Of a stretch of DNA of 64,000 bases, positions 53,294-62,434 are shown piece by piece. This DNA is from Tolypothrix campylonemoides VB511288 (GTDB taxonomy: Bacteria > Cyanobacteriota > Cyanobacteriia > Cyanobacteriales > Nostocaceae). Below the pieces are notes generated by a model that was not told the DNA's origin, searched no databases, and saw only the letters and a list, made by a program, of their open reading frames with translations. The DNA is taken from the NCBI GenBank assembly GCA_000828075.3, contig JXCB02000002.1:712649-776648 (forward strand). The letters run 5' to 3'. Position numbers and translations under genes: made by a program. How positions within the stretch are numbered: the first letter of the stretch is position 1; the number at the start of each line of letters is the position of its first letter.

Positions 53294-54866
53294 AGCTTTT
53301 GCAGCAGCAGCCCCGCGCTCTACCCAAAGGGTGAGCGTCGGGAAGAATGCGAGCGAGGTGAGGAGGGTGGGTCAATCCATGCCGAAGGTAAGTCGCGCGA
53401 GTGCGACCCACACCGACGAGACGAGCAACTCACTCAGGCAATAAACGAATAAATTCCCGCAGAACATCCGTGATGGATCTTCCGGTTTTTTGGCAATAGG
53501 AGTCCAGTCGATCTTTTTCGGTTTTAGGGAGTCGAATCTGGATTGTTTCTTTGCTAGGCATGATTGCAGTGTATGGGAATATGCACTACAATCGTATCAC
53601 AACACTAAGAAAGGACGATGCGAACCGCCTATCAGTACCGATTAAGATTGACTCGACAACAGCAAGCCACTATTGATTGTTGGCTTGAACTATGCCGCCG
53701 TCAATACAACTATCGGCTGGCAGAGCGTTTTTCGTGGTACGAGCAGAATCGCTGCGACGTAAATGCTTGTTCACTTGTTTGTCATCTAAGCGAGTTAAAA
53801 GACCGTCCTGATTTCTATTGGCAGAAGCGAGATTTAGTCAACTCGAAAAAGCTGTTTCCTGAATACAAAGATTTGCCATCACATACCCTGCAAGACGTGA
53901 TTGCACGAGTAGAGAAGGCATTTGACCGATGGTTAAGAGGCGACAGCAACGGCAAACGAAGCGGCAAGCCACGCTTCAAAGGTCAGGGAAGATTCCGTTC
54001 GATTGCATTTCCAGATCCGCTCAAGCTAGAACATATTAACGGACGATTCATTCAGCTTCCCAAGATTGGCAAACTGAAGATGATTTTGCATCGTCCGTTA
54101 CCTGATGGCTTCAAGATCAAAACGGCTGCAATCGTCAAAAAAGCCGATGGCTACTACATTACGCTGTCGCTGCAAGACGCAACCGTCCCCGTTCTCGCGC
54201 CCGATACGCCAGAATTAGACAACACCATCGGCATTGATATGGGCTTAAAGTCGTTTCTGTTCACGGATGCGGGCGAAGAAATTGAAATTCCACAGCACTA
54301 CCGCAAAGCAGAGAAACGTCTGAAACGGTTGCAACGTTCACAGTCTCGCAAAAAGAAAGGTTCCAACCGTCGCAAAAAAGCGATTAAGCGAGTCTCTAAA
54401 GCACATATGCTCGTCAGTAATCAACGGAAAGACTTTCACTACAAAAGTGCTAAAAAGCTTTTGTCTCAAGGGAAGCACGTTGCACATGAAAAGCTAAATA
54501 TCAAAGGAATTGCCAGAACGAGACTGGCAAAATCGACGCATGATGCTGGATGGGGTCAATTCCTGCAAATTCTCTCAATCAAGGCTGAAAGAGCCGGGTT
54601 GCTTGCAATTGCTGTGAACCCAAACGGCACTTCTCAAAACTGTTCTGGTTGTGGTGCAAAAGTTCCTAAAGAACTAAAGGACAGAACTCATGCCTGTCCT
54701 AAATGTGGGCTGACGCTTGACCGTGACTACAACGCAGCAATTAACATTAAATATTTGGCGGTAGGGCATTCCGTCAATAAAGCTCAGGTAACGTCCGATG
54801 CAATAGCAGGAGTCACGCTCGTTGCCCGCTCTGTATGCCTAAGCATCAGAGTCGGGAGTATGTCAC
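53294..54866. mobile_element. IS200/IS605-type element carrying tnpB and a small RHH gene
   Basis: Boundaries are inferred from where the host reading frame stops and resumes. The left end carries a hairpin at 53311-53345 (GCTCTACCC/GGGTGAGC within CCCG...CGGG). The right end carries a hairpin at 54825-54856 (CTCTG-ATGC type, also CCCG...CGGG) and ends AGTATGTCAC. No tnpA is present, so it would need help in trans. Confidence 0.7.
53430..53561 (-). CDS. Tiny ribbon-helix-helix protein in the TnpB element
   Basis: This 43-residue protein has the RHH pattern [20 protein letters not shown] then [17 protein letters not shown]. It diverges from tnpB across 56 bases. RHH proteins of this size can repress a neighbouring promoter, so control of tnpB is a natural hypothesis. 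It sits inside the element boundaries and so probably travels with it. Confidence 0.7.
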   Translation of the reverse strand: MPSKETIQIRLPKTEKDRLDSYCQKTGRSITDVLREFIRLLPE

Positions 54867-55063
54867 TTCTTGGTGATGGCAGAAGTTCCTGGCGATCGCG
54901 CTGGAGAATACCAATTGCTGATAGAAAGTGCTGGTGGCGAAGAAGTACACACAAGCGAGCAGACGCTGCCTCGTGCTTGTACTGGTGGCTGCAACAGCCC
55001 AGAGGATTTGTCTCCAGAGATTCGCTCTCATCTTTCTGTGGAAGCTCAGCGTACATTCATTGA
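53618..55063 (+). CDS. tnpB: TnpB, RNA-guided nuclease of an IS605-type element (C-terminus run-on)
   Basis: TnpB is the compact RuvC nuclease ancestral to Cas12, guided by an omega RNA made from the element's right end. The RuvC residues are intact: Asp in GIDMGLKSF, Glu in HEKLNIKG and Asp in [11 protein letters not shown]. The zinc finger CSGCG...CPKCG is also intact. After about residue 385 the frame runs through the right-end hairpin and into host sequence to 55063, encoding unrelated residues. In another frame a stop lies in the right-end hairpin (54840-54842), so a late frameshift is likely. The nuclease core itself should be about 400 residues. Confidence 0.9.
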   Translation: MRTAYQYRLRLTRQQQATIDCWLELCRRQYNYRLAERFSWYEQNRCDVNACSLVCHLSELKDRPDFYWQKRDLVNSKKLFPEYKDLPSHTLQDVIARVEKAFDRWLRGDSNGKRSGKPRFKGQGRFRSIAFPDPLKLEHINGRFIQLPKIGKLKMILHRPLPDGFKIKTAAIVKKADGYYITLSLQDATVPVLAPDTPELDNTIGIDMGLKSFLFTDAGEEIEIPQHYRKAEKRLKRLQRSQSRKKKGSNRRKKAIKRVSKAHMLVSNQRKDFHYKSAKKLLSQGKHVAHEKLNIKGIARTRLAKSTHDAGWGQFLQILSIKAERAGLLAIAVNPNGTSQNCSGCGAKVPKELKDRTHACPKCGLTLDRDYNAAINIKYLAVGHSVNKAQVTSDAIAGVTLVARSVCLSIRVGSMSLLGDGRSSWRSRWRIPIADRKCWWRRSTHKRADAASCLYWWLQQPRGFVSRDSLSSFCGSSAYIH

Positions 55064-55197
55064 GCGCTATAACACTGCATTAACTGAGACAAATGACCAA
55101 ACAAAGGCTGAACAAGCTGCTTGGGAGGCAGTTCATCAGCAATATGATGAAGATGAGAGTGGTGTTTTTTCCAAGGCAAAAGCAAAGGTTTAGTAAA

Positions 55198-55296
55198 TAG
55201 TCATTGGTCATTGGTCATTAGTCATTAGTCATTAGTCATTAGTCAAAAAGTTCTTGACTCTTGATTTTTCACTTTTGACTTTTGACTTTTGACTTA
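55198..55296. repeat. Tandem repeats of the TAGTCAT and TTTTGAC types
   Basis: TCATTGGTCATTAGTCATTAG units (55200-55245) are followed by ACTTTTGACTTTTGACTTTT units (55265-55295). The first resembles the tract after psbV (36642-36727). Confidence 0.85.
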
Positions 55297-55698
55297 GGGC
55301 AATTTATAACTAGAAACTCTTATTGTTAACTGACCCTGACGCGGGTTATGGCTGAAGATAAAGGCTCCTTTCTCCTTTTCACCACTAGATAAAAAGTCGA
55401 TTTGCATATCCCCCGTTTCTTCTACTTCGCCGTTAATCCGTAACTCAGCCATAATCTGAATCGACTCAGCTGTTTCTCCTCCAGTATTAACGACTTCAAA
55501 GGGAACATAAAACTGTCCATTAACTTCACGAATTGTTTGTTGGTTACTGACAGAAAGGATAGGAGGTTCATGCTTGTCATTAAGCCAACTATAACCAACC
55601 AAACCGACAACCATTGCTAAGATGAATGAGGCAGCACCAAAAGTTACCCGTTCAGCTGGTGTTCTTTTTGGTTGCGGTTGTTCATTTATTTGACTCAT
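55294..55698 (-). CDS. TIGR02588-family protein
   Basis: This 134-residue protein has a cytoplasmic Gln/Pro-rich N-terminus, one membrane helix (about 20-42) and an extracytoplasmic beta-rich domain (PPILSVSNQQTIREVNGQFY, VVNTGGETAESIQI). It overlaps the upstream TIGR02587-type membrane protein by four bases (ATGA). The pair is a known conserved gene tandem of unknown function. Start MSQINEQ (55698) was chosen for this overlap and for the membrane topology. Confidence 0.8.
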   Translation of the reverse strand: MSQINEQPQPKRTPAERVTFGAASFILAMVVGLVGYSWLNDKHEPPILSVSNQQTIREVNGQFYVPFEVVNTGGETAESIQIMAELRINGEVEETGDMQIDFLSSGEKEKGAFIFSHNPRQGQLTIRVSSYKLP

Positions 55699-56588
55699 AC
55701 TGCTAACCGTCCTGCTGCACCCCCGATAGTTGCAGGTAATCCCAGCAGTAAAGTGTGTTCCAGCCAAATGATCCAAGGATCGTCAAAAGTTAATTTTTGA
55801 AAGAACCACAACATAAAAGCTGCTGCTAGCAGTGATACCAAGTATGCCATCACAGTTTCGCTTATAGGTCGTTGGAAAATTCCTTGTTGCTGCCTGCGCT
55901 TTTGCTGATCTGAAAAGCCTGCTTCAAAAACAATACCATAGGAAATGAGGATAGATGTGGCAATAATTGCCAACAACCAAGGCGGTGTCACCGCTGCTGC
56001 TAACATAGGAATCTCATCTGTTGGCGCGATGTTAAATGCAATGACAGTTGCACCAATCAAGGTTGCACCTATGTCAGCGAAAGTGACATGTAACTCGTCT
56101 GGTTTCTTTCTGCTGTCATCACTTGCTTGAGCGCCCGTTCGCCCTTGAGGATTGGCATCACGAGTGTCTCCTAAAAATTGGTTGGCTAATGCCACGCCTA
56201 AGGTAAATGGTACACTTTCATACACAATTTTACCTAAAGCTTCCTTTAGGGGAATTTCAGGTGTTACTTCTTGTAGTAATAACAGCACAAAGGCGGAGCA
56301 AGTTAATCCAATCGCTATTGCTTCTACGGTATCTGTGACTGATGCATAAGGTGGTGAGTTTCGTCTGCTTCTGCGAAAACCTTCTGTGCGGTTAAGTAGG
56401 AAAATCACAACGAACGTTAGTGCGATCGCCAACAGGATCATTGAGGGTTTAGCCAGTGATCCTATCCACCAAACCTCCATTGTGTAGAGCAAAGGAATGC
56501 CAAACAAAAAGCCTCCACATACACCTCGAATAATGTCATTAATTTCATTAACCCATACATTTTTTCTACGCTTTCTTCTTACACCCAT
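55695..56588 (-). CDS. TIGR02587-family integral membrane protein
   Basis: This 297-residue protein has about seven to eight membrane segments, starting with RGVCGGFLFGIPLLYTMEVW, and hydrophilic loops at about 140-165 and 220-240. It matches what I recall of the TIGR02587 family, found next to TIGR02588 in cyanobacteria and soil bacteria. Function is unknown. It is translationally coupled to the next gene, so the two probably form a membrane complex. Confidence 0.82.
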   Translation of the reverse strand: MGVRRKRRKNVWVNEINDIIRGVCGGFLFGIPLLYTMEVWWIGSLAKPSMILLAIALTFVVIFLLNRTEGFRRSRRNSPPYASVTDTVEAIAIGLTCSAFVLLLLQEVTPEIPLKEALGKIVYESVPFTLGVALANQFLGDTRDANPQGRTGAQASDDSRKKPDELHVTFADIGATLIGATVIAFNIAPTDEIPMLAAAVTPPWLLAIIATSILISYGIVFEAGFSDQQKRRQQQGIFQRPISETVMAYLVSLLAAAFMLWFFQKLTFDDPWIIWLEHTLLLGLPATIGGAAGRLAV

Positions 56589-56973
56589 ACTTTGCTTGTC
56601 ATAAGTACTTTCTTTTATGGTAAAAGTGATTGGGGATTAGGGATTAGGAACCCTTGAAGAGTATTGTCCAGTCCCGGAATGTATTTATTCTGAGCGACAA
56701 ATTAGCCTTTATCTTTCCCTAAAGATCTACATTTATTTCCTTTCATCCGGAAAAGATATCTATCTCTTTATCGTACTTTACTGATATTTCTTGCTTGCAT
56801 CTATCATGAGATAGGGCTTTATATTAATTTATATCAAGTTATTTTTTATATAAAAATTAATATAAATTGTGTTTTTTTATGCATTAAATCTTTCTTTTGG
56901 TAGGTACCCAGCAAAGCAAATCCTGATACCTTTTTTGATATGGAGAAATAGTAACTAAGAGAAGAGGTACGAT
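56589..56973. other. Intergenic region with a short composite repeat
   Basis: At 56622-56675 lies a copy of the GATTGGGGATTAG repeat with the GAGTATTGTCCAGTCCC linker, also found at 41483-41560. The following 200 bases are extremely AT-rich. No gene is seen. Confidence 0.6.
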
Positions 56974-57156
56974 ATGAGCGTTGAGAAGAGAATAGAAGCA
57001 ACAGCAAAAAATATCGAAGGCAAAATTCAAGAGGTAGTTGGTGATTTGAGTGGCAATCCGCAAGATAAGGCTGAGGGTCAAGCCAAGCAAGCTGAAGCCC
57101 AAGTTATTCACACTACCGAGAATTTAAAAGATGAGGTGAAGAAAGTTTTAGAATAG
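56974..57156 (+). CDS. CsbD-family stress protein
   Basis: This 60-residue hydrophilic helical protein has the CsbD pattern EATAKNIEGKIQEVVGDLSG followed by KAEGQAKQAEAQ. In other bacteria CsbD-like proteins are induced by general stress; their molecular role is unknown. The start follows a good AGAGAAGAGG site. It stands close to dps and the GlsB-like gene. Confidence 0.9.
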   Translation: MSVEKRIEATAKNIEGKIQEVVGDLSGNPQDKAEGQAKQAEAQVIHTTENLKDEVKKVLE

Positions 57157-57295
57157 TCTATTCGCGTAACTCAGTTAAAAGGTTCGTCACTGAATCTTTT
57201 ATGAAATACTCCACTGTATATAACTAAATTACACAGTGGAGTATTTTGATAGCTTGGGGCAAAAAAAGTTAGCCTTTGTTTCTATTATCATCAAG

Positions 57296-57568
57296 CTAAG
57301 CAGCGCTGTTACGAGTGATTAAGCCCCATATGAAAATGGCAATCATCGCGCCAAGAATAGCAACAATTAAACCAGGAATACTTAGGGTAGCCGCAGTGAG
57401 TTGGATTGTTCCATACTGTAACAAGTTAACTATGCTACCTCCAACAAATGCTCCAATAATACCTAAAATCATAGTGGAAAGAATTCCACCGCCTTGACGA
57501 CCAGGATAAATAGCTTTACCAATTGCGCCTGCTATAAGACCAAGAACTATCCAAGCAATAATGTTCAT
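57296..57568 (-). CDS. GlsB/YeaQ/YmgE-type stress-response membrane protein
   Basis: This 90-residue protein has three hydrophobic segments and glycine-rich turns (LIAGAIGKAIYPGRQGGGIL, GIIGAFVGG), matching the transglycosylase-associated (YeaQ/YmgE) family. Start MNIIAWIVLG (57568) is preferred; an ATG 15 bases upstream is possible. Its role is unknown beyond links with stress. It converges with the CsbD gene. Confidence 0.9.
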   Translation of the reverse strand: MNIIAWIVLGLIAGAIGKAIYPGRQGGGILSTMILGIIGAFVGGSIVNLLQYGTIQLTAATLSIPGLIVAILGAMIAIFIWGLITRNSAA

Positions 57569-58552
57569 ATTTTGATTCTCCAATTCCTTAACGCTGTCAT
57601 CTTTAATTTATCAATTCAAACTAAACGGCTCTTCTATCGCAAGTCCAGTGACAATTCTGTCGTAAGAGATAACTGTTATAGCAGACTAAAGGTATAGCAG
57701 ACTAAAGGCGTCAGTCGTCAAAAGTCAGATGTAAAAAAGCCTTATTGTTTGACTTTTAGATAACAACGTTGTACTTCATTTACTTGCAATGTGCTGTGTT
57801 TAGCAAGAATATAATTCTATGAAAATAGAAACAAATTATCAGCCAAGAACTGGAAGTTTCTGGCTGATATGAGGAATTATTAAAAAGGCTGCAAAATATG
57901 AGTCCGAAAGTTAAATGCGATCTACGACGTAAACCAACTTCTTATTTCTTCGGTGGTCAATGTCATTGATGCTTTATAAAAGTCATTAAATCATTGGTTA
58001 TAAGTCAAAACAACAGACAAGAGGAGAAATGATAAAAGAAAACCGGCTAAATCTACAAAGAAGCCATTCACACTACAACATACTGTACTCTCAAGTGACT
58101 GTTTGGAAGACTGAATATTAGACCTCTTGCATAAATATTATTTTGTCTCGCGCAAAGGCGAGGCAGCGCCGTGGACGGGTTTCCCGACTTGAGGCGACTG
58201 CCGTCGCAAAGACGAGCCAGCGCTGCAGGAGGGTTTCCCTCCGCAGGCGACTGGCGTCGCAAAGAAGAACACCAAGAAAAGGAATGAGTGCAAGAAGTCT
58301 ATTGAACCTAGCACGTTAGAGGAAGTGTAAAGTAGATTAGAGCGTATGAACTCGTGTTCATCACTCAACTCAAAGGCTATGGCACTCTTGTATGCACACT
58401 TTTGTTGGGAATTTCAATTTGTGATCAGATTGTGACTGCAATTGTCAGAATTCTACAGTGCATTTCCTCTTGAGAGTAAGGTGCTGAGGGAAGTGATTCA
58501 CGTCGGGCTAGTTTGATGATTGACAAAGCTCAATCCAAAATTAGTATATGCT
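57569..58552. other. Long intergenic region containing a MITE-like repeat
   Basis: This gap of nearly 1 kb has no credible gene. Doublet AGCAGACTAAAGG units occur at 57680-57708, and the long copy of the AGACCTCTTGCA element at 58120-58300. Small frames across that element are artefacts of the repeat. Confidence 0.6.
58120..58300. mobile_element. MITE-like repeat, long copy
   Basis: This 181-base relative of 26876-26967 shares the same ends (AGACCTCTTGCA and TGCAAGAAGTCT) but has about 90 extra bases: two units of a CGAGGCAGCGCC/CGAGCCAGCGCTG type motif with GGGTTTCCC cores. It appears to be the same element with an internal GC-rich palindromic expansion. Confidence 0.65.
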
Positions 58553-59272
58553 TCATGCTACCAAGCCAGAACGTAAAGCACGAACAGCAGCTTGAGTACG
58601 ATCATCGGCACACAATTTATTCAGGATGTTGCGAACATGAGTCTTAACGGTACCAACTGTGATATATAGTTTCTCAGCAATCTGCCCGTTACTACACCCA
58701 GCGACAATCAACTCTAAAATTTCCAGTTCTCGTTGCGTGAGTGGATAAGTTTCTAAAACTTGCTCGTACTCAGACGATAGTGCTTCAATTTTTACAGTCT
58801 TGGGCTTATCAGATGCCTGGTTTTCTGGGATACCTTGCCGCATTTGCTGCAGCACCACGTTAGCGATCGCCGGATCGATCCAAGAGTTACCTGTGTGAGT
58901 TGCTTGGATTGCTTCGGTCAACTTATCGATGCTTGTATCCTTCATATAGTAGGAGTCAGCCCCGGCTGCAAAAGCCGCAAGTACAGCATCTTCTGAATGA
59001 TCCATTGTCAGAACAAGGATTTTCGTTGATGAATCATTTGTTTCTGTTTGGTGCTGCCTGAATCTTCTAGTAAGTTCAATTCCATCTATGTCAGGCAAAC
59101 CAATATCCACAACAGCTACATCTGGCTTAGCTGTTTCCAAAAGTTTCAGCCCTTTTGTCCCATTTGGTGCTTCACCAACAACTCGAAGTGTGCTGTTAGA
59201 CTGCAATGCAGCCTTTAGCCCCATTCTTGTCAAGTCATGATCCTCAATTAAAACGATACTAATTTCACTCAT
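58553..59272 (-). CDS. NarL/FixJ-type response regulator
   Basis: This 239-residue regulator has a receiver domain (about 5-125) with acidic pocket EDHDLTRMG, phospho-acceptor Asp in VAVVDIGLPD and Lys in SYYMKDTS. It is joined to a LuxR-type HTH (about 175-239, LTQRELEILELIVAGCSNGQ). It is a DNA-binding output protein. Start MSEISIVLIE (59272) places the receiver at the N-terminus. It diverges from the PAS kinase gene across about 430 bases and could be its partner. Confidence 0.93.
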   Translation of the reverse strand: MSEISIVLIEDHDLTRMGLKAALQSNSTLRVVGEAPNGTKGLKLLETAKPDVAVVDIGLPDIDGIELTRRFRQHQTETNDSSTKILVLTMDHSEDAVLAAFAAGADSYYMKDTSIDKLTEAIQATHTGNSWIDPAIANVVLQQMRQGIPENQASDKPKTVKIEALSSEYEQVLETYPLTQRELEILELIVAGCSNGQIAEKLYITVGTVKTHVRNILNKLCADDRTQAAVRALRSGLVA

Positions 59273-59700
59273 TGCTACACTCACTCTCTGTAAATTGCAT
59301 CTGTCGAGAGCCGACCTTTTGCAAAGTGTTTCTTTTATTTTCCAAAACCAAAGATAGATGATATTTTATCAAACTTGCATCCACCGATAGAAATAAGGGG
59401 CTTACTATCTTCCTTCCTTTTGACACAGATTAATATCTAGCTTGGGATATATGGAATCTTTATGAAATATTATGAAATACTTGTACACATTCCAACTGGT
59501 ACCCCTCAGATGACGCAACTACCTATTTACCAGACGGATGAAAGCGATTATCTTTGATCGAAGAATGTGTCTTTCCTAGTCATTGAGTCCTAATTAGGCA
59601 TTTGTTACTCGTTTTTAGCTAGTCAATAACTCTGGTTGAGAATTTAACTATAACGCTTATTTTCTATCATCTTTAAGAAAAATTAACAAAAAACAAAGGT
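59273..59700. other. Divergent control region of the two-component cluster
   Basis: This 428-base AT-rich gap between the response regulator and PAS kinase genes has no ORF or clear repeat. It should contain both promoters. No ribosome-binding site stands out before the kinase ATG. Confidence 0.4.
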
Positions 59701-62097
59701 ATGGTTCAAGATTTCAAACCTGCTGACACCAATACAGAAAAATTAGAGCAGGTCGAAGCAGCTTTACGAGAAAGTGAGCTACGTTTTCGTGCCATTTTCA
59801 ACCAGACCTTTCAATTTATGGGATTAATGAAGCCAGATGGAACTCTTGTTGAAGCTAATCAAACAGCCTTAGAATTTGGAGGACTGACGAACGCCCAAGT
59901 GATCGGTCGCTTCTTTTGGGAAGTGAACTGGTGGGATTTAGCAGATCAGGCAATCTTACGAGAAGCAATTGGTCATGCAGCCAAAGGAAAATGCATTCGC
60001 TGTCAAGTCAACGCCGCTCGCTCAAACAATCCACTTGCAACTGTTGACTTCTATATTAACCCATTGCGAGATGAAACTGGGCAGATAGTATTATTAGTCG
60101 CAGAAGGTCGCATTTCCCCGTATGAGGATTTAGAGCATTCGCCAAATCACCGAATTGTTGAACAATTGCAGCGTGAACAAGCCCAAGTACAGTTGGAGAC
60201 ACTGAACGGACAACACCAACTCTACAGGGATATTGTCAATAATATGCAATTCGGCTTGGTTGTGTGGCATTTAGAAGACCCGAACGATATGACCTCGTTG
60301 CGGTTAGTGACTACAAACCCTGCTGCATCGCGCCTGACTGGAATACCTCTCGAACAAGATGTTGGCAAGCAAATTGCTGATTGTTTTCCTAATATGCTGG
60401 TGCAAAGGAGAACATCTTTGGAACTGTATGCAGAGGTTGCCAATTTTGGTCGAGCAATAGATCAGTATGAAGTTTATTACGGCGATGAACGCATACCAGG
60501 TAGCTATTTCAGTGTTAAAGTGTTTCCATTGCCAAATCGGTGTGTTGGAATTGCCTTTGATAACATTACTGGGCGCAAGCAAGCCGAACGGGCGTTGCAA
60601 GAAAGTGAACGCAGGTGGGCAACTCTCACACAAATATCGCCTGTGGGGATTTTTCGGACAGATTTATCGGGAAACTGTCATTATGTTAATGAACGATGGT
60701 GTGAAATTGCTGGACTTTCTGTAGAAGATGCTTTGGAAAAAGGTTGGCGATCTGCTGTCCATCCAGAAGATTTAGAGCGTATCGACTCGCAAGTCAAGCA
60801 AATTATTCCCCAATACCTGCCATTTGAGTATGAGTTTCGCTTTGTGCATCCTAATGGGAGGATAAATTGGGTGTTTTCACAAGCAGTGCCAGAAACTGAC
60901 GACGACGGTCAGGTGATTGGCTACGTTGGCACAGTCACAGATATTACTGGACGCAAGCAGTCAGAGCAAGCTTTGCGGGAAAGCGAGGAAAGATTCCAAG
61001 CGATGGCAGAAAATGCTCCCGTAATGATTTGGGTGTGTGGTTGGGATACCCTACGTACTTACTTTAATAGTGGTTGGTTGGAGTTTACCGGACGCACAAT
61101 CGAACAAGAACAAGGCAATGGTTGGACTCAAGGAGTGCATCCTGAAGATATCGAGCATTGTTTAGAAACATATATTACTGCGTTTGATGCGAAGGAACCG
61201 TTCGTGATGGAATACCGCCTCAAACGTTTTGATGGTGAATATCGTTGGATTTTAGATAAAGGGACTCCCCGGTGGAATCCAGATCGCAGTTTTGCTGGGT
61301 ACATAGGTTCATGTATTGATATTAGCGATCGCAAAGAAGTAGAAATTGCTCTCCAGCAAAGAGCAGAAGAACTCACGCGCATGAATACAATCTTGGCGCA
61401 AACGACGACATTGCTGAAAAAACGTAACGATGAACTCGATCAGTTTGCTTATGTTGCATCTCATGACTTGAAAGCACCGTTGCGGGCGATCGCCAGCCTC
61501 TCAGAATGGATAGAAGAAGACTTAAAAGACACACTTCCAGAGGAAAACCAACACCAGATGCGCCTGTTACGAGGGCGAGTCAGCCGCATGGAAGGGCTGA
61601 TCAACGGTTTGCTAGAATATTCACGAGTTGGACGCACTCAAACTCCATCGTCAATGGTGAATGTTAACGCATTGCTGAGGGAAGTGATTGACTTGCTCGA
61701 CCCGCCAAAAACTTTCACAATTGAGGTGGAACCAGGAATGCCTACCTTTGTGACTAAGCGACTACCTCTTTTCCAAGTGTTTAGCAATTTGATTGGTAAT
61801 GCGATTAAGCACCACAACAGAACAGATGGTCATGTGAAAGTTTCCGTACTAGACCAAGGACAGTACTATGAATTTGCTGTATCTGACGATGGCCCCGGCA
61901 TTGCCCCTGAGTATTATGATAAAATCTTTCAGATTTTCCAAACGCTACAAGCTCGCGACCAAAAAGAAAGCACAGGAATTGGTTTAGCAATTGTTAAGAA
62001 AATAATTGAAACAGAAGGCAGTAGCATTACTTTAGAATCCGTCTTAGGAGTAGGAAGCACTTTCCGCTTCACTTGGCTCAAGCAACCACCTCAATAG
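59701..62097 (+). CDS. Multi-PAS sensor histidine kinase
   Basis: This 798-residue soluble kinase carries four PAS/PAC modules (about 20-135, 168-290, 297-420 and 425-550), each ending in an ITGRKQ/ISDRKE type PAC link. A coiled coil and HisKA follow, with SHDLKAPLR (His at about 588), then HATPase (N box NLIGNAIKHHN; GPGIAPE; STGIGLAIVKKI). There is no transmembrane segment or receiver, so it senses a cytoplasmic signal. The HisKA type resembles phytochrome-class kinases, which fits the Rcp1-like receiver encoded downstream. Cofactors of the PAS domains are unknown. Confidence 0.92.
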   Translation: MVQDFKPADTNTEKLEQVEAALRESELRFRAIFNQTFQFMGLMKPDGTLVEANQTALEFGGLTNAQVIGRFFWEVNWWDLADQAILREAIGHAAKGKCIRCQVNAARSNNPLATVDFYINPLRDETGQIVLLVAEGRISPYEDLEHSPNHRIVEQLQREQAQVQLETLNGQHQLYRDIVNNMQFGLVVWHLEDPNDMTSLRLVTTNPAASRLTGIPLEQDVGKQIADCFPNMLVQRRTSLELYAEVANFGRAIDQYEVYYGDERIPGSYFSVKVFPLPNRCVGIAFDNITGRKQAERALQESERRWATLTQISPVGIFRTDLSGNCHYVNERWCEIAGLSVEDALEKGWRSAVHPEDLERIDSQVKQIIPQYLPFEYEFRFVHPNGRINWVFSQAVPETDDDGQVIGYVGTVTDITGRKQSEQALRESEERFQAMAENAPVMIWVCGWDTLRTYFNSGWLEFTGRTIEQEQGNGWTQGVHPEDIEHCLETYITAFDAKEPFVMEYRLKRFDGEYRWILDKGTPRWNPDRSFAGYIGSCIDISDRKEVEIALQQRAEELTRMNTILAQTTTLLKKRNDELDQFAYVASHDLKAPLRAIASLSEWIEEDLKDTLPEENQHQMRLLRGRVSRMEGLINGLLEYSRVGRTQTPSSMVNVNALLREVIDLLDPPKTFTIEVEPGMPTFVTKRLPLFQVFSNLIGNAIKHHNRTDGHVKVSVLDQGQYYEFAVSDDGPGIAPEYYDKIFQIFQTLQARDQKESTGIGLAIVKKIIETEGSSITLESVLGVGSTFRFTWLKQPPQ

Positions 62098-62434
62098 TGC
62101 TGAGTCTGATCCCGCTGCTCGTCGGTTCCTCAGCACTTGACACTCTTGTAGGGAGTTAATATGTACTTCTGACCAAGGGCTGAAGACGGCTGCATCACTG
62201 CCTGTCTAAAATTGTGATGAACTAAAATGTGATGAGCTAAAACAGGTATTTTGTTTTACTCTGATTTGACTGTCTGTGCTTATTATATAATCATTTTCAC
62301 TCCAGCTTGGGGTGTTTCTTCTTCTGCATTCGTGCCATAACAAACCCACAGGCAATTATCTGCCATCTTAATTCCGGTCATTTCTATCAGTCAACTGGAA
62401 TATAGATCAAACAGATTGTATTTAATTAAAGGAA
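62098..62434. other. Gap between the kinase and receiver genes
   Basis: This 337-base gap without a gene contains a short direct repeat (TGTGATGAACTAAAA and TGTGATGAGCTAAAA, about 62213-62241). A separate promoter for the receiver gene is possible. Confidence 0.4.

Larger units (their letters stand above)
53099..55193 (+). pseudogene. Stress-protein/ChaB-like gene disrupted by a TnpB element
   Basis: A GTG start with AAGGAG begins a protein ([31 protein letters not shown]) like general-stress-type domains. It stops matching at about 53294, where mobile-element sequence begins. The gene resumes in frame at about 54867 ([20 protein letters not shown]) and ends with a ChaB-like segment ([38 protein letters not shown]). 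From memory of related proteins, a glycine-rich hydrophobic middle of roughly 80 residues is also missing, so insertion was accompanied by deletion. The product is almost certainly non-functional. Confidence 0.75.

Noticed and set aside
53294-54866. Cas12-type CRISPR effector
   Set aside because: The RuvC protein has TnpB size and architecture with IS605-type end hairpins, and there is no CRISPR array.
58068-58368. Two overlapping minus-strand frames
   Set aside because: Both translate the GC-rich palindromic expansion of the MITE-like repeat.
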